Shown: one piece after another, positions 5,901 through 6,929 of the stretch
How the letters are laid out: each line of letters starts with the position of its first letter
Numbering within the stretch: the first letter of the stretch is position 1
Origin: an uncultured Ruminococcus sp.
GTDB taxonomy: Bacteria > Bacillota > Clostridia > Oscillospirales > Ruminococcaceae
Length of the DNA: 6,929 nt
Direction of reading: 5' to 3'
Assembly: GCA_947176685.1 (NCBI GenBank)
Contig: CAMWRL010000096.1
Span: 1 to 6,929 of the forward strand
Notes under the pieces: generated by a model
What the model was told of the DNA's origin: nothing
What the model saw: only the letters and a program-made list of their open reading frames with translations
The model's database searches: none
Made by a program: the position numbers and the translations under genes

Positions 5901-5941
5901 AAAACAAGCGTATACTTTTCAAGAAGTATACGCTTGTTTTT
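5901..5941. terminator. Bidirectional terminator between convergent genes
   Basis: AAAACAAGCGTATACTT (5901-5917) pairs perfectly with AAGTATACGCTTGTTTT (5924-5940), giving 17 pairs plus a T-G closing pair around a TCAA loop. T's follow on the plus strand (to 5941), and A's flank the left arm, so the minus-strand copy also ends in T's. It ends the purA operon and the convergent lipoprotein gene together. The minus-strand stop codon (5921-5919) lies in the loop. Confidence 0.95.
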
Positions 5942-6746
5942 CTGTCGTGAAACTTATTCCGTTACCATCACTGACCGCTGTAATTCTGCCGTCATAACAC
6001 GTTGAATAATATTTTATCCTGTATTTTTCAAGAAGATTTTCAGTATTGTCCGAAAACTCGCTTTCAGAGGTACACGCCACGGCATACTTCGGACTTACAC
6101 AGCTTAAAAATTTCTCCAGATTATCAATTTTTCGGGCGTGATATGGTACTTTCAGCAAATTACACTTTCCGATGTCCATAATTTCAGATAACCGCTGTTC
6201 CATAGCGTCACCGGTAAACAACATTGTTGTATTATGGTACGTCACCTTTGTGACAAGCGAAAAGTCATTATCATTATCTTCGCCATAGAAAGTTTTTTCC
6301 GGTGCATAAATATCATACTCCACGCCGTCCAGTGTGAAAGATGTGTTTTCCGTCACAAGAACCGGAGTTATATTTTTTTCATCAAGGGCTTTATGATACT
6401 TTTCCACTTCGGAACTGTTTTCCTCATAATCCGGCGCAAGGACTTTTTTCACTTCAATATTTTTTATAAGCTTTGCCGCACCGCCAACATGGTCTTTATC
6501 ATAATGTGTTATTATCAGGCAGTCAATGGATTCTATTCCGTTTTCCTCAAGAAACGACAATATTTCCTTGCCGTCACCTTTTTCGCCGCAGTCAATTACA
6601 ACCGTGCCGTTTTCAGTACGCAAAACCATACTGTCAGCTTTGCCCACATCAAGAAAGTCCATAGTAAAATCCGGATATTTTTCAGTTTTCCTTTCGCACG
6701 AACACAACGCCAACACCAAAAATAAAATCAATATAATTTTTTTCAC
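5919..6746 (-). CDS. ComEC/Rec2-like metallo-beta-lactamase-fold lipoprotein
   Basis: This 275-residue protein is predicted to be lipid-anchored on the outer face of the membrane. A lipoprotein signal peptide (KKIILILFLVLALCSC) ends in the lipobox L-C-S-C, with C17 as the likely lipidated residue. The metallo-beta-lactamase fold follows, most like the detached C-terminal domain of ComEC, the DNA-uptake channel. FLDVGKADS (31-39) stands where the family usually has D-V-G-Q-G-D. THYDKDHVGG supplies the metal ligands H81, D83, D85 and H86. FTGDA gives D180, and KVPYHA gives H203 where HHGS is usual. In ComEC this domain is thought to be a nuclease; free-standing versions may be nucleases or phosphodiesterases. 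The start is GTG 6746, because the ribosome binding site AGGGAG (6760-6755) lies 8 bases upstream; the in-frame GTG at 6755 overlaps that site. The last seven codons lie within the terminator stem. Fold and localisation are firm; the substrate is unknown. Confidence 0.88.
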   Translation of the reverse strand: MKKIILILFLVLALCSCERKTEKYPDFTMDFLDVGKADSMVLRTENGTVVIDCGEKGDGKEILSFLEENGIESIDCLIITHYDKDHVGGAAKLIKNIEVKKVLAPDYEENSSEVEKYHKALDEKNITPVLVTENTSFTLDGVEYDIYAPEKTFYGEDNDNDFSLVTKVTYHNTTMLFTGDAMEQRLSEIMDIGKCNLLKVPYHARKIDNLEKFLSCVSPKYAVACTSESEFSDNTENLLEKYRIKYYSTCYDGRITAVSDGNGISFTTEKQAYTS

Positions 6747-6754
6747 TTGAAACA

Positions 6755-6760
6755 CTCCCT
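6755..6760 (-). promoter_or_regulatory. Shine-Dalgarno AGGGAG for the lipoprotein gene
   Basis: On the minus strand AGGGAG ends 8 bases before GTG 6746. It overlaps the alternative in-frame GTG at 6755, which therefore cannot be the start. The chosen start also leaves a standard lysine-rich lipoprotein leader. Confidence 0.75.
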
Positions 6761-6778
6761 TTCCGTTATAATAAAAAA

Positions 6779-6808
6779 ATTATATTGAAATAACCTTTAA
6801 TTTATCAG
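6779..6808 (-). promoter_or_regulatory. Candidate promoter for the lipoprotein gene
   Basis: On the minus strand, CTGATA (6808-6803; four of six match TTGACA), an 18-base spacer and a perfect TATAAT (6784-6779). The predicted start near 6772 would give a leader of about 26 bases. The -35 match is only fair and the region is A/T-rich, so this is tentative. Confidence 0.4.
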
Positions 6809-6841
6809 CCGGAAAAAGTTTTTGTACAGATTTATAAAAAC

Positions 6842-6874
6842 AAAACCGGATTTTTTCAGCAATCCGGTGTTTTT
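6842..6874. terminator. Orphan hairpin terminator in the right-hand intergenic region
   Basis: ACCGGATT (6845-6852) pairs with AATCCGGT (6861-6868) around an 8-base loop. GTTTTT follows on the plus strand, and on the minus strand the hairpin is followed by TTTGTTTTT. It could act in either direction. No gene inside the window obviously ends here: the plus-strand operon already stops at 5941, and the minus-strand lipoprotein gene starts to its left. Confidence 0.65.
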
Positions 6875-6895
6875 CACAAAATATTCCATAGCCCC

Positions 6896-6924
6896 TTGAC
6901 ATTTATGACAAAATGTATTATAAT
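6896..6924 (+). promoter_or_regulatory. Perfect consensus sigma-A promoter facing out of the window
   Basis: TTGACA (6896-6901), a 17-base spacer and TATAAT (6919-6924): both boxes and the spacing are exact consensus. The transcription start would be near 6931, just beyond the window, so the gene or RNA it drives is not visible. It is expected to be strong and constitutive unless an operator lies beyond the edge. Confidence 0.88.
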
Positions 6925-6929
6925 AATAT

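Noticed and set aside
6234..6725. Plus-strand open frame opposite the lipoprotein gene
   Set aside because: It is the antisense shadow of the metallo-beta-lactamase coding sequence, with no start signals; the minus frame has a lipobox and metal motifs.

Overview
The window suggests a low-to-moderate-GC anaerobic Firmicute of the Ruminococcus / Oscillospiraceae type. The pointers are a two-repeat type I dockerin with the D-x-N-x-D-G signature, a pyruvate formate-lyase activating enzyme remnant, clostridial-style PurA motifs, strong GGAGG ribosome binding sites and near-consensus housekeeping promoters with 17-base spacers. The species cannot be named from sequence alone.

Layout. (1) The left edge (1-426) is the C-terminal half of a PflA-like activating enzyme. 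Its reading frame continues upstream of the first ATG but is cut by an in-frame TAG, and several conserved residues are changed, so it looks broken. (2) 488-1309 encodes a membrane-anchored M23 (LytM/SpoIIQ-type) cell-wall peptidase, closed by a strong hairpin terminator. (3) 1352-2171 is a self-contained unit: a consensus promoter, a small protein with an N-terminal zinc knuckle, one membrane segment and an extracytoplasmic domain, then a terminator. (4) 2204-5941 is a three-gene operon read from a consensus promoter: purA (adenylosuccinate synthetase), a secreted transglutaminase-like protein with a C-terminal dockerin, and, overlapping it by one base, a four-pass membrane protein whose long cytosolic N-terminus carries three 26-residue repeats. 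It ends in a long bidirectional hairpin terminator. (5) On the minus strand, 6746-5919 encodes a ComEC/Rec2-like metallo-beta-lactamase-fold lipoprotein, convergent with the operon. (6) The right edge (6756-6929) is intergenic. It holds a candidate promoter for the lipoprotein gene, an orphan hairpin terminator, and a perfect consensus promoter pointing right into a gene outside the window.

How the genes fit together. PurA makes adenylosuccinate in the cytosol for AMP synthesis, and nothing in its sequence is unusual for a clostridial PurA. Several other products act at or outside the cell envelope: the M23 peptidase, the zinc-ribbon membrane protein, the dockerin transglutaminase, the repeat membrane protein and the lipoprotein. 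The most unusual item is the transglutaminase-dockerin / repeat-membrane-protein pair. It is translationally coupled and apparently transcribed with purA, and its identically spaced KKGAPTGVEALVLDDM peptides look like a multivalent docking or modification motif. I do not recognise that protein family, and its function is unknown.
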